Source: Asticcacaulis taihuensis
Lineage (GTDB): Bacteria; Pseudomonadota; Alphaproteobacteria; Caulobacterales; Caulobacteraceae
Assembly: GCF_900100255.1 (NCBI RefSeq)
Contig: NZ_FMTS01000002.1
Span: forward strand, 25,400-89,399
Length of the DNA: 64,000 nt
Direction: 5' to 3'
Shown: in pieces, positions 8,838-17,693 of the stretch
How positions within the stretch are numbered: position 1 is the first letter of the stretch
Layout of the letters: every line of letters starts with the position of its first letter
Notes under the pieces: model-generated
The model's database searches: none
Told to the model about the DNA's origin: nothing
The model's input: the letters and a program-made list of their open reading frames with translations, nothing else
Translations under genes and position numbers: made by a program

Positions 8838-11528
8838 ATGCCACGCCTTCTGCTGACATCCGCTGCCCCATTCGTCCTTGCTCTCATTCTGGCCCAGCCC
8901 GTCCACGCCGCCACGCCGGAAGCCTGTGCGTCCGCCCCGTGCGCCTTTCTGGACAAAAGCCTAACGCCGGAAGTGCGCGCCAAAGACCTAGTGTCGCGCA
9001 TGACGCTGGAGGAAAAAGCGGCGCAGATGCAGGACAATGCCCCGGCAATTTCGCGCCTTGGTCTCAAGCGCTATGGCTGGTGGAACGAGGTCCTGCACGG
9101 CGTGGCTCGCGCCGGCGACGCCACCGTCTATCCGCAGGCCATTGGCCTGGCCGCCACCTGGGATACCGCCCTGATGGGCCGGATCGGCGACGCCATCGCC
9201 ACCGAAGGCCGCGCCAGCCACAATGCCGCCCTGATGCGCGATCCTTCCGGCACCGACCGCTATTTCGGCGTCAACTACTGGTCGCCCAATATCAATATCT
9301 TCCGTGATCCGCGCTGGGGCCGCGGCCAGGAAACCTACGGCGAAGACCCCTTCCTTACCGGCCATATGGCCGTCAGTTTCATCCACGGCATCCAGGGCGA
9401 CAATCCCCTGCTTTACAAGGGCGTGGCGACGCCGAAGCACTTCGCCGTCCATTCAGGGCCGGAACCGCTGCGCCATGGCTTCAATGTCGATGCCTCGCCC
9501 TTCGATCTGGAGGATACCTACCTGCCGGCCTTCCGCTCGGCCATTGTCGATGGCAAGGCCGATTCGCTGATGTGCGCCTATAACGCTATCGACGGCTACC
9601 CGGCCTGCGAAAGCCCGCTGCTGCAAAATCGCCTGCGCGATGACTGGGGCTTCAAGGGTTTTATTGTCACCGACTGCGATTCCATCGACGACATGGTGAC
9701 CGGCCACAAGAAATATGCCGATGCCGCTTCGGCTTCGGCGGCGGCCATCAAGGCCGGCGCCGATCTCGATTGCGGCACCACCTACAAGGCCATTCCCGAA
9801 GCCGTGACGCGCGGCCTGATCACGCAAGCCGATCTTGATGTTTCACTCGAACGCCTGATGGCGGCGCGCATCCGCATGGGCCTGATTGACGGCAGCGCCT
9901 ATGATCAGATTCCCGCCAGCGAAATCAATTCATCCGCTCACCGCGCCCTGGCCCTGAAAACGGCCGAGGAATCGATGGTGCTTCTGTCCAATCGCGGCAA
10001 TACCCTGCCCCTGAAAGGCACGGAGAAGATCGCCGTCATCGGCCCGAATGCGCAACTGCTGCAAAGCCTGGAAGGCAACTATACCGGCGTGCCGGTCAAT
10101 CCGTCCTATCCGCTCGATGCTCTGAAAACCGCGTTCAGCGCCGCCAACGTCTCTTACGCCGCCGGCGCACCCTTAACCGAAGGCATGCGCACGCCGGTGC
10201 CGACGACCTTCCTGAAAACCTCTGCCGGCAGCAGCGAAAATGGCCTGAAAGGTGAGTATTTCGACAACCTGACCTTTGCCGGCACGCCGAAGATGACGCG
10301 CACCGATCCGGTGATCAATTTCGACTTCTACCGCACGGCGCCGGAGGGCTTCAAACCGCTCGGCTTCAGTATCCGCTGGACCGGGGTAATCACACCGCCG
10401 GCGCCCGGCAAGTACCAGATCGGTTTCCGGATGCAGACGCCGCGCCCAGGCCAGCCGGCACCCGATGTCAAGGTGTGGATCGACGGCAAGCTCGTGGTGA
10501 CGCCGGAACTTTCCGCCGCTGCCGGCCGTGATGAAGCCTATTGCGGCGGGGCCTGCGCCAAGCCGCCAATGGCACCGGTCGCCTACGAATTCACCGACAC
10601 CAAGCCGCACGATATCCGTATCGACTATGTCCGCACGGTCGAGGATCGCGCGTCTTCGCTCGACTGGATCGCGCCGGTCCCGCCCCTGATCGATGGGGCG
10701 GTGGAGGCTGCGAAACAAAGCGATACTGTGGTGGCCTTTGTCGGCCTGTCGCCCGATCTCGAAGGCGAGGAAATGGCCGTCAGCTTCCCCGGCTTCAAGG
10801 GCGGCGACCGTACCTCGCTGGCCCTGCCCGAAGCGCAGCAAAAGATGCTTGAGGCGGTCAAGGCGACGGGTAAAAAGCTGGTGGTCGTCTATATGACCGG
10901 CGGGGCGATTTCCGATCCGTGGGTGTCAGAAAACGCCGATGCCGTGCTCCAGGCGTGGTATGCGGGCGAAGCCGGCGGCGAGGCCATCGCCAACACGCTC
11001 ACCGGCAAGAATAATCCCGGCGGCCGCCTGCCCTATACCATCTACCGCGATGTCGCCGACCTGCCCTCATTCGAGGATTATTCGATGAAGGGCCGCACCT
11101 ACCGCTATTTCAAGGGGCTGGTGCTCTATCCCTTCGGTCACGGCCTGAGCTATACAAACTTCACCTACGACAAGCCGACACTCTCTGCCAAAACCCTCAA
11201 GGCGGGCGATGCGGCAAAGGCCAGCGTCACGGTGCGTAACAGCGGCAAAGTGGATGGCGACGAGGTGGTGCAGCTCTATCTCGCCAAGCCCGGCGATACG
11301 GCCAATCCGGTGCTGGCCGGCTTCACGCGCGTGTCCCTGAAGGCCGGTGAAGGCCGCACGGTTTCCCTGCCGCTTGATGCCCGCGCCCTGTCGCAGGTCG
11401 GTCAGGACGGCAGCCGCAAGGTGCTGCCGGGCGAATACACGGTCAGTCTCGGCGGCGGCCAGCCAGGCTTTGCGGCCACCGTTTCGGCGGAACTGACCGT
11501 TACCCGAACCGCCGTCCTGCCTAAATAA
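8838..11528 (+). CDS. GH3 beta-xylosidase/glucosidase with inserted PA14 domain, exported
   Basis: 896 residues. A signal peptide (about 1-25) is followed by the GH3 catalytic barrel, with GFIVTDCDSIDDM containing the nucleophile Asp, as in plant-type xylosidases (SDCDA). The alpha/beta sandwich is interrupted by a PA14-like carbohydrate-binding domain (about 470-600, starting LKGEYFDN), and the protein ends in a fibronectin III-like domain. It would split xylobiose and xylo-oligosaccharides in the periplasm after GH67 removes the glucuronate. The ribosome site GAGAGGAAA precedes the ATG. It is 92 bases after aguA and probably in the same operon. Beta-xylosidase is the preferred reading; beta-glucosidase is possible. 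Confidence 0.85.
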   Translation: MPRLLLTSAAPFVLALILAQPVHAATPEACASAPCAFLDKSLTPEVRAKDLVSRMTLEEKAAQMQDNAPAISRLGLKRYGWWNEVLHGVARAGDATVYPQAIGLAATWDTALMGRIGDAIATEGRASHNAALMRDPSGTDRYFGVNYWSPNINIFRDPRWGRGQETYGEDPFLTGHMAVSFIHGIQGDNPLLYKGVATPKHFAVHSGPEPLRHGFNVDASPFDLEDTYLPAFRSAIVDGKADSLMCAYNAIDGYPACESPLLQNRLRDDWGFKGFIVTDCDSIDDMVTGHKKYADAASASAAAIKAGADLDCGTTYKAIPEAVTRGLITQADLDVSLERLMAARIRMGLIDGSAYDQIPASEINSSAHRALALKTAEESMVLLSNRGNTLPLKGTEKIAVIGPNAQLLQSLEGNYTGVPVNPSYPLDALKTAFSAANVSYAAGAPLTEGMRTPVPTTFLKTSAGSSENGLKGEYFDNLTFAGTPKMTRTDPVINFDFYRTAPEGFKPLGFSIRWTGVITPPAPGKYQIGFRMQTPRPGQPAPDVKVWIDGKLVVTPELSAAAGRDEAYCGGACAKPPMAPVAYEFTDTKPHDIRIDYVRTVEDRASSLDWIAPVPPLIDGAVEAAKQSDTVVAFVGLSPDLEGEEMAVSFPGFKGGDRTSLALPEAQQKMLEAVKATGKKLVVVYMTGGAISDPWVSENADAVLQAWYAGEAGGEAIANTLTGKNNPGGRLPYTIYRDVADLPSFEDYSMKGRTYRYFKGLVLYPFGHGLSYTNFTYDKPTLSAKTLKAGDAAKASVTVRNSGKVDGDEVVQLYLAKPGDTANPVLAGFTRVSLKAGEGRTVSLPLDARALSQVGQDGSRKVLPGEYTVSLGGGQPGFAATVSAELTVTRTAVLPK

Positions 11529-11696
11529 TCAGCCAGCCTTTTGCGGATCATCGTCGGGTTCCTCGTTGACACGGCCCCTGAACCCCGACTGGCCATCCAG
11601 TTCATTGGCCGGCCGGGGGATGGCCACCGTATTGCGGTCGCTGTCGAGCGCGGGCGTGCCGCCTGAGGGCGGGTTGGATTTCTTTTGGTCTGTCAT
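11529..11696 (-). CDS. small hypothetical protein, 55 residues
   Basis: A 55-codon frame with a near-perfect ribosome site (AAAGGAGG, then 4 bases, then ATG). The product begins MTDQKKSNPPSGG and is polar, rich in Pro, Asp, Asn and Gly, with no cysteine, no hydrophobic segment and a charged end (EEPDDDPQ). It looks disordered. It lies tail-to-tail with the GH3 xylosidase gene (the stops abut). I do not recognise the family. The ribosome site is the main evidence that it is translated. Confidence 0.6.
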   Translation of the reverse strand: MTDQKKSNPPSGGTPALDSDRNTVAIPRPANELDGQSGFRGRVNEEPDDDPQKAG

Positions 11697-11788
11697 GGCA
11701 GCCTCCTTTATGGCGGGCTATCCTAACGCGACGACCATAAATATCCGGACAGGATCGGCGGCGCGATCATAAGTCTTCGGCAAGGCCC

Positions 11789-13180
11789 CTATTCCATCCG
11801 GTTGGCCATCCGGGTGGAAACCAGGCAAAACGCGCTGGCGGACGCCAGAATGCAAGCGCCAGCACACAGGCTCATGGCAACGCGAAAGCCGGCGATCAGG
11901 TCATGGCCGGAAGCGCCGAGCACACCGCCCAGCAAGGCGGTGGCGATCATCCCGGCCGTCCGCGCTACGGCGCTGTTCAGTCCCGACGCCGAGCCGGTGT
12001 GGGCGTCATCGACCGATGACAGCACGGCCGTGGTCAGGGGCGCCACGGCACCGGCCATCCCAATGGCGAGCACCAGGATGCCGGGAAAAACGTCCGTCCA
12101 ATAGCCAGCCTGTTCATCGATGCGCAGCAAAAGCGCGAAACCGGCGGCGACCAGCAACGGACCGATGGTTAAAGGCAAGCGCGGGCCGGTCTTTTCCGCC
12201 ACGCTGCCCATCACCGGTGACGCCACGGCCAGCAGGGCGGCGAATGGCAAAAGCGCCGCCCCCGCTCCGGTGCCCGAATAGCCGGCGGCCGTGATCAGCA
12301 CGTAGGGCACCAGCACCATCAGCGCACCAAGCGCGCCATACAACAAAAGGGTCAGCAATGTAAGGCCGGCAAAGGTCCGCGAACCGAACAGGGCCAGCGG
12401 CATCATCGCCGAATTGCCGCGCGCTTTCTCGACATAAAGGAATGCCCCGGCGAGAATGGCCCCAGCAACCGTCGTCATGATAGCCGCCATAGTCCAGCCG
12501 GCCGGTCCGGTGCCGATGGTCAGCCCCCAGGTCATCGCGCCGAGACTACCCGTCGCCAATAATCCACCTGGCACATCGAGCGCCGATGTCTGCGGGCCAC
12601 ACGCCGTATCCCTGATATAGACGAGGGCCAGGCCAATGGCGCCGAGAGCCGGCGGCAGGTTGATCAGAAAAATCGACCGCCAGCCGATGGTATCGATCAG
12701 CCAGCCGCCAAGCACCGGTCCCAACGCGCCCATGACCGCGCCTGCCGCCGCCCAGATACCGACCGACCGCCCCTTGGCTTCGCCGCTGAAGGTGCTGCCG
12801 AGAATTGCCAGGCTGTTTGGCAACAGAATGGCCGCGCCAACGCCCTGAGCCGCCCGCCCCGCCAACAGCCAGAACAGGCTGGGCGCCAGGGCGCAAGCCA
12901 ATGAAGCGACAGCGAACAAGGCCGTGCCCACGACCAGAAGGCGCTGACGGCCAAAACGATCCCCAGCGGCACCGCCGAGCAGCAACAAGGCGCCCAGCGG
13001 CAACAGGTAGGCGTTGATGATCCACTGCAGGTCGGCCGCGCCAGCCGCAAATGACGCACCGATCGCCGGCAGGCCGACATTGACCACTGAGCCGTCGATA
13101 AAGGACAGGGATGAGGCCAGTATGGTGGTCAGCAGGATCAGGGCCGCATGGCGAGGTTGCCCGGTCTTAGGCGACATCAT
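11789..13180 (-). CDS. MFS efflux transporter, DHA2 (EmrB/QacA) family
   Basis: 463 residues with about 14 hydrophobic segments, as in the 14-TMS drug:proton antiporter family. Motif A-like GDRFGRQR follows the second segment, and LGPVLGGWLID matches the antiporter motif C region. It would export toxic small molecules across the inner membrane. The start is set at the ATG overlapping the flavoprotein gene's stop (ATGATG, 4-base overlap), which makes the two a translationally coupled pair. No periplasmic adaptor gene is nearby, so it probably acts alone. Confidence 0.85.
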   Translation of the reverse strand: MMSPKTGQPRHAALILLTTILASSLSFIDGSVVNVGLPAIGASFAAGAADLQWIINAYLLPLGALLLLGGAAGDRFGRQRLLVVGTALFAVASLACALAPSLFWLLAGRAAQGVGAAILLPNSLAILGSTFSGEAKGRSVGIWAAAGAVMGALGPVLGGWLIDTIGWRSIFLINLPPALGAIGLALVYIRDTACGPQTSALDVPGGLLATGSLGAMTWGLTIGTGPAGWTMAAIMTTVAGAILAGAFLYVEKARGNSAMMPLALFGSRTFAGLTLLTLLLYGALGALMVLVPYVLITAAGYSGTGAGAALLPFAALLAVASPVMGSVAEKTGPRLPLTIGPLLVAAGFALLLRIDEQAGYWTDVFPGILVLAIGMAGAVAPLTTAVLSSVDDAHTGSASGLNSAVARTAGMIATALLGGVLGASGHDLIAGFRVAMSLCAGACILASASAFCLVSTRMANRME

Positions 13181-14535
13181 GCCGGTTTTAGTCCCTTCAG
13201 CACGGTGGGCCACAGCTCGGAAACCGTGGGATGGATCGGCACCGCCCATTGCAGCACATCAAAGGTCACGCCGGCATTCATCATGTCGAGCACGCCGTGG
13301 ATGGCCTCATCGCCGCCGGTGCCGAGGATGGCGGCGCCGAGGATTTTCCGGCTGTCGGCATCGACCACCACCTTCATGAAGCCTTTGGTTTCCCCCTTCT
13401 CGACCGCCCGGCCGACGCGGGTCATGGGCCGCGTGCTGACCAGTACCCTGTGGCCGGCCTTTTCTGCCTCGGCTTCTCCCATCCCGACCCGGCCGAGCGG
13501 CGGATCGATATAGAGGGCATAGCCGAGGATGCGATCACTGACCTTGCGGTTTTCGCCATCGAGCAAATTGGCGGCGATGATCTCGAAGTCATTGAAGGCC
13601 GTGTGGGTGAAGGCGCCCCGGCCATTGCAGTCACCCATGGCCCAGATACCCGGCACGCTGGTCTGGAGGTCGTCGCCAACCTCTATATAGCCGCGCGCAT
13701 CAAGCTTTACACCCGTCTGATCCAGGCCGAGATCATCGGTATTGGGCCGGCGGCCGGTGGCCACCAGCAGGTCGGAACCGGTCACCTCGCTACCCGACAA
13801 ACGCACAGTTATGCCATCACCGCCATGCGACACACCGTTGATATCGACGCCGGTGCGTACACTAATGCCCTCGTCTTCCAGTATCCGCCGGATCGCCTCG
13901 GAAATATCGACATCCTCGCGGGCGACCAGATGCGCGCCCTTTTCGACCACCGTCACCTGCGCCCCGAAGCGCCGATACATCTGGGCAAATTCCAGCCCAA
14001 TATAGCTGCCGCCGAGAATGACCAGATGTTCGGGCACCCGGTCGAGCGTCACGATCGAACTGTTGGTCAGATAGGGCACGTCCGTCAGTCCGGGAACAGG
14101 CGGCACCGACGCCCGGCCGCCAACATTGAGGAAGATCTTCGGGGCGGAAATCAGTTCATCACCGATCTGGAGGGTTGTGGCATTCTGAAAGCGGGCGTGA
14201 CCGGTCATCACCGTTACGGTCTTCATGCCGCGCAGCCAGTTTTCGACACCGCTGCGGGCATCCGTAGTCACCTTGTGGGCGCGTGCCGCCACGGCCTTCA
14301 TATCGATGCGGACATCGCCGGTCACCACGCCGAAATCCGCGCCGCGCCGTGCCAGATGGGCGGCATAGGCGCTGGCCACCAAAGCCTTGGTCGGCATACA
14401 GCCAGTATTGACACAGGTGCCGCCGAAGAATTTTCGTTCGACCACGCAGACGGTCTGCCCGGCTTGGCTCAGGCGCTCCGCCAGTGACGGACCGGCCTGG
14501 CCGGCCCCGATGATAATGGCGTCGAAGGTTTTCAT
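13177..14535 (-). CDS. class I pyridine nucleotide-disulfide oxidoreductase, mercuric reductase/dihydrolipoamide dehydrogenase-like
   Basis: 452 residues. It has an FAD-binding GAGQAG motif at the N-terminus, the redox-active pair GGTCVNTGCMPTKAL (CxxxxC), a central NAD(P)H domain with LGGSYIGLEFAQMY, and a dimerisation domain ending in HPTVSELWP with the catalytic His and Glu. There is no N-terminal heavy-metal-associated domain and no C-terminal Cys pair, so true mercuric reduction is unlikely. Such proteins reduce quinones, disulfides or unknown oxidants. The ATG at 14535 has AAGGAG 6 bases upstream; a longer frame to 14598 lacks support. It is coupled to the downstream MFS gene, suggesting a joint detoxification role. 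Confidence 0.85.
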   Translation of the reverse strand: MKTFDAIIIGAGQAGPSLAERLSQAGQTVCVVERKFFGGTCVNTGCMPTKALVASAYAAHLARRGADFGVVTGDVRIDMKAVAARAHKVTTDARSGVENWLRGMKTVTVMTGHARFQNATTLQIGDELISAPKIFLNVGGRASVPPVPGLTDVPYLTNSSIVTLDRVPEHLVILGGSYIGLEFAQMYRRFGAQVTVVEKGAHLVAREDVDISEAIRRILEDEGISVRTGVDINGVSHGGDGITVRLSGSEVTGSDLLVATGRRPNTDDLGLDQTGVKLDARGYIEVGDDLQTSVPGIWAMGDCNGRGAFTHTAFNDFEIIAANLLDGENRKVSDRILGYALYIDPPLGRVGMGEAEAEKAGHRVLVSTRPMTRVGRAVEKGETKGFMKVVVDADSRKILGAAILGTGGDEAIHGVLDMMNAGVTFDVLQWAVPIHPTVSELWPTVLKGLKPA

Positions 14536-14755
14536 GGCGGCTCCTTTTGCGTTGCCGATCGTTACGCCTGGCCGAATAAAAATACAGCCGGAAATCAAAA
14601 ACCGTGATCAAGGTATGTCAGAACCTGTCAGCAGTGAACCGCGGCGCACTGGCGAGTCTGGGCGCGCCTCCCATCTTAAGGGCAGGAAGCGCGTATCTGC
14701 TCATTTAAAACTTACATTTTTCTCCCGATAGTCCGCCAACACAAGGGAACCCGGC

Positions 14756-16903
14756 ATGGATACCGTTCACTACCCGACACCGGCCGTAACGACCGAACAC
14801 CGGCCTCTGGCCTGCGCCTTCACGAAAATGCGCGCCCATACCCTGGCCCTGATCGCACCTCTGTCGGCGGAAGACATGGTCGTGCAGTCCATGCCCGACG
14901 CCAGCCCGGTCAAATGGCACCTGGCGCACACCACCTGGTTTTTCGAAACCTTTCTGCTGAAGGACCAGCCCGGTTACAAGCTGTTCGATCCAGACTATGC
15001 CTATCTGTTCAATTCTTATTATGAGGCACTCGGCCCCCGCCAGCCGAGAGCACAACGCGGCCTGCTGACCCGGCCACCGCTCGCCGATATCCTAGCCTAT
15101 CGCGCCCATGTCGATGACGCCATGAGCGGCCTGCTGGAAGCTGATCTGCCGGCCGAAACCGAAGCCCTGATCCGCCTCGGCATCGCCCACGAAGAACAGC
15201 ACCAGGAACTGATCCTGATGGACGGGCTGCACCTGCTGGCGCAATCGCCGCTGAAACCAGCCTATTGCCCGCGCACCCCGGCCGATGCCGGCGGCAGGCA
15301 GGGGCGCTTCCAACTCCGGCCCGGCGGCCTGGTCGAGATCGGTCACGCAGGAGAAGCCTTCGCCTTCGATAATGAAGCCCCGCGTCACCGCACCTGGCTG
15401 CAACCCTTCGAGATCAGCGACCGGCTGGTCACCAATGGCGAATGGCTGGCCTTCATGCAGGACGGCGGCTACAGCCGCCCGGACCTGTGGCTTTCCGATG
15501 GCTGGGCGCAGGTTCAGGCCAATGGCTGGAACGCGCCCTTCTACTGGCAAGCAAGCGAGGATGGCTGGCAGGAAATGACTTTGCGCGGGCTGCAAGCCAT
15601 CGCGCCCGGCGCACCGGTCACCCACATCAGCTATTATGAGGCAGACGCTTATGCCCGCTGGGCCGGTGCGCGCCTGCCGACCGAGGCCGAATGGGAAGCC
15701 GCGGCCGCCGACGGCGTGCTGGAACAGGTGGATGACGTTGCCTGGCAATGGACCGGCAGCGCCTACCTGCCCTATCCCGGTTTTCTGCCCGGCGCCGGAG
15801 CGGTCGGCGAATACAATGGCAAGTTCATGAGCGGCCAGATGGTATTACGCGGCGGCTCCGCCTTCACCCCCGCCGGCCATGCGCGCCCGACCTACCGCAA
15901 TTTCTTCGCACCGGAAAAGCGCTGGCTGCGGTCCGGCCTGCGGCTGGCACGTGATATCTCCACCGGCACGACTGGCGATGTTTCTGACGACGGCTTTGCC
16001 GCCGATGTGGTGCGCGGCCTGTCCGCTCGCCAAAAATCCCTGTCGCCGAAATATTTCTATGATGCCACTGGCTCCGAACTGTTCGAGGCCATCTGCCGGC
16101 TGGAGGAATATTACCCGACCCGCACCGAAACGGCCCTGCTCGCCCGCATCGCCCCGGAACTGACGGCCGATATTCCCGCCGATTCTGTCTTGGTCGAATT
16201 CGGCAGCGGAGCGAGCGAAAAGACCCGCCTGCTGATCGATGCCGGCCCGCAGATCACCGACTATGTGCCGATCGACATCAGTGAGGATGCCCTGCGTCAC
16301 GCCACCCTGCGCCTCAAAGGCGCCTATCCGAAACTATCGGTGACGCCCGTGGTCGGTGACTTTACGAGCGATGTTCAGCTTCCCAGCGCCCTGAAAGGCC
16401 GGCCGCTGATCGGCTTCTTCCCCGGCTCGACCATCGGCAACTTCACCCATGTCGAGGCTGTCGCCTTCCTGCGCACCGTGCGCGGATTATTAGGCCCGAA
16501 TGCGCGCCTGATCCTGGGTGCCGATATGGTCAAGGATGAAGCGACGCTGGTGGCCGCCTATGACGATGCGAAAGGCATCACCGCGGCATTCAACAAAAAC
16601 CTGCTGGTGCGTATTAACCGCGAACTGGACGGCAATTTTGATCTCGATGCCTTCGATCACCTGGCCGTCTGGAATCCGGACTACGAGCGCATCGAGATGC
16701 ACCTCGTCTCGCGCAAGGACCAGATCGTGACCGCCGCCGGCCATTCCTTCGCCTTCAAGGCCGGCGAGCGCTTCCATACCGAGAATTCGCACAAGTTCAC
16801 CCCGGCCTCACTGACGCGGCTGGCGGCGGACTCCGGCTGGAAGATAGAGCGGCAGTGGATCAGCCCGGCGCCGGAATTCGGTATCTTCAGTCTCGGTGCC
16901 TGA
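14756..16903 (+). CDS. egtBD: fused ergothioneine biosynthesis protein EgtB-EgtD
   Basis: 715 residues in two parts. Residues 1 to about 400 are EgtB: a DinB-like domain with HLAH (55-58) and HEEQH (145-149) supplying iron-binding histidines, then a formylglycine-enzyme-type fold ending YRNFFAPEKRWLRSGLRLA. Residues from about 408 are EgtD: SPKYFYDATGSELFEAI, an SAM site near LVEFGSGASEKTRLL, and FFPGSTIGNF. EgtD trimethylates histidine to hercynine; EgtB joins it to a thiol donor to give a sulfoxide. Usually these are separate genes; fungal Egt1 has the reverse order. egtC and egtE are not in the window. The gene overlaps the convergent proV-like gene by 17 bases. Confidence 0.88.
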   Translation: MDTVHYPTPAVTTEHRPLACAFTKMRAHTLALIAPLSAEDMVVQSMPDASPVKWHLAHTTWFFETFLLKDQPGYKLFDPDYAYLFNSYYEALGPRQPRAQRGLLTRPPLADILAYRAHVDDAMSGLLEADLPAETEALIRLGIAHEEQHQELILMDGLHLLAQSPLKPAYCPRTPADAGGRQGRFQLRPGGLVEIGHAGEAFAFDNEAPRHRTWLQPFEISDRLVTNGEWLAFMQDGGYSRPDLWLSDGWAQVQANGWNAPFYWQASEDGWQEMTLRGLQAIAPGAPVTHISYYEADAYARWAGARLPTEAEWEAAAADGVLEQVDDVAWQWTGSAYLPYPGFLPGAGAVGEYNGKFMSGQMVLRGGSAFTPAGHARPTYRNFFAPEKRWLRSGLRLARDISTGTTGDVSDDGFAADVVRGLSARQKSLSPKYFYDATGSELFEAICRLEEYYPTRTETALLARIAPELTADIPADSVLVEFGSGASEKTRLLIDAGPQITDYVPIDISEDALRHATLRLKGAYPKLSVTPVVGDFTSDVQLPSALKGRPLIGFFPGSTIGNFTHVEAVAFLRTVRGLLGPNARLILGADMVKDEATLVAAYDDAKGITAAFNKNLLVRINRELDGNFDLDAFDHLAVWNPDYERIEMHLVSRKDQIVTAAGHSFAFKAGERFHTENSHKFTPASLTRLAADSGWKIERQWISPAPEFGIFSLGA

Positions 16904-17693
16904 TCTGCACAAACCGAGCGACATAGTCGTTCGCCGGATGACTAAGGATATCCTCCGGTGTGCCGGTCTGAATGATTTCACCGTCCTTCATGATGACGAT
17001 ACGGTTGCCCAGGCGCACGGCCTCATCCAGATCATGCGTGACGAAGACGATGGTCCGCTTCAGCCGCTGTTGCAGCCCCTGAAGCAGATCCTGCATGTCG
17101 GCGCGGGTCAGGGGATCGAGCGCCGAAAATGCCTCGTCCATCAACAGAATTCCGGTCTCGACCGCCAGGGCCCGCGCCAGCCCGACGCGCTGCTTCATGC
17201 CGCCCGATAACACATCAGGCCGCGCCTTTTCATACCCTTCCAGCCCCACCGCCGCGATCCATTCCATCGCCTTGTTAAGTGCTGTCTGCCGGTCCTCGCC
17301 GCGCGCCATCAGGCCGAAGGCGACATTCTCCAGAACATCGAGATGCGGCAGCAGGCCGAAGCCCTGAAACACCATGCTGACCTGGCGGCGGCGATATTCC
17401 CGCAAGTCCTTGGCCTCCAGCGCCCGCACATCCACGCCATCGACGCGGATATCACCGGCCGACGGCTCGATCAGCCGGTTGATATGACGAACCAGGGTCG
17501 ATTTGCCGGAACCGGACAACCCCATCAGTACGCAGACCTCACCCGCCGCCATATCAAGCGAGACATCGCGCAGGGCCAGGGTACAGCCGGTCGCCGCCAG
17601 AATCTCCGCCTTGCCGACGCCCTGTTCCGCCATAGCCAGGGCGGCGCTTTCCTTGCGGCCGAAAACCTTGGTGAGGTGGCGCAGCTCAATCAT
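16887..17693 (-). CDS. proV: glycine betaine/proline-type ABC transporter ATP-binding protein
   Basis: 268 residues counted from the ATG at 17693. Walker A GLSGSGKST, signature LSGGMKQRVGLARAL, Walker B ILLMDEAFSALDPL and the H-loop VTHD are all present. LTKVFGR with the region before Walker A matches the ProV/OpuAA branch. The usual C-terminal CBS domains are absent: the protein ends soon after the ATPase domain. It energises uptake through the fused binding protein-permease encoded just upstream, whose stop overlaps this start by 8 bases. Substrate is inferred as a quaternary amine. Confidence 0.87.
   Translation of the reverse strand: MIELRHLTKVFGRKESAALAMAEQGVGKAEILAATGCTLALRDVSLDMAAGEVCVLMGLSGSGKSTLVRHINRLIEPSAGDIRVDGVDVRALEAKDLREYRRRQVSMVFQGFGLLPHLDVLENVAFGLMARGEDRQTALNKAMEWIAAVGLEGYEKARPDVLSGGMKQRVGLARALAVETGILLMDEAFSALDPLTRADMQDLLQGLQQRLKRTIVFVTHDLDEAVRLGNRIVIMKDGEIIQTGTPEDILSHPANDYVARFVQIRHRD

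Noticed and set aside
13177..14535. Mercury resistance (merA)
   Set aside because: No N-terminal metal-binding domain, no C-terminal Cys pair and no mer genes nearby.
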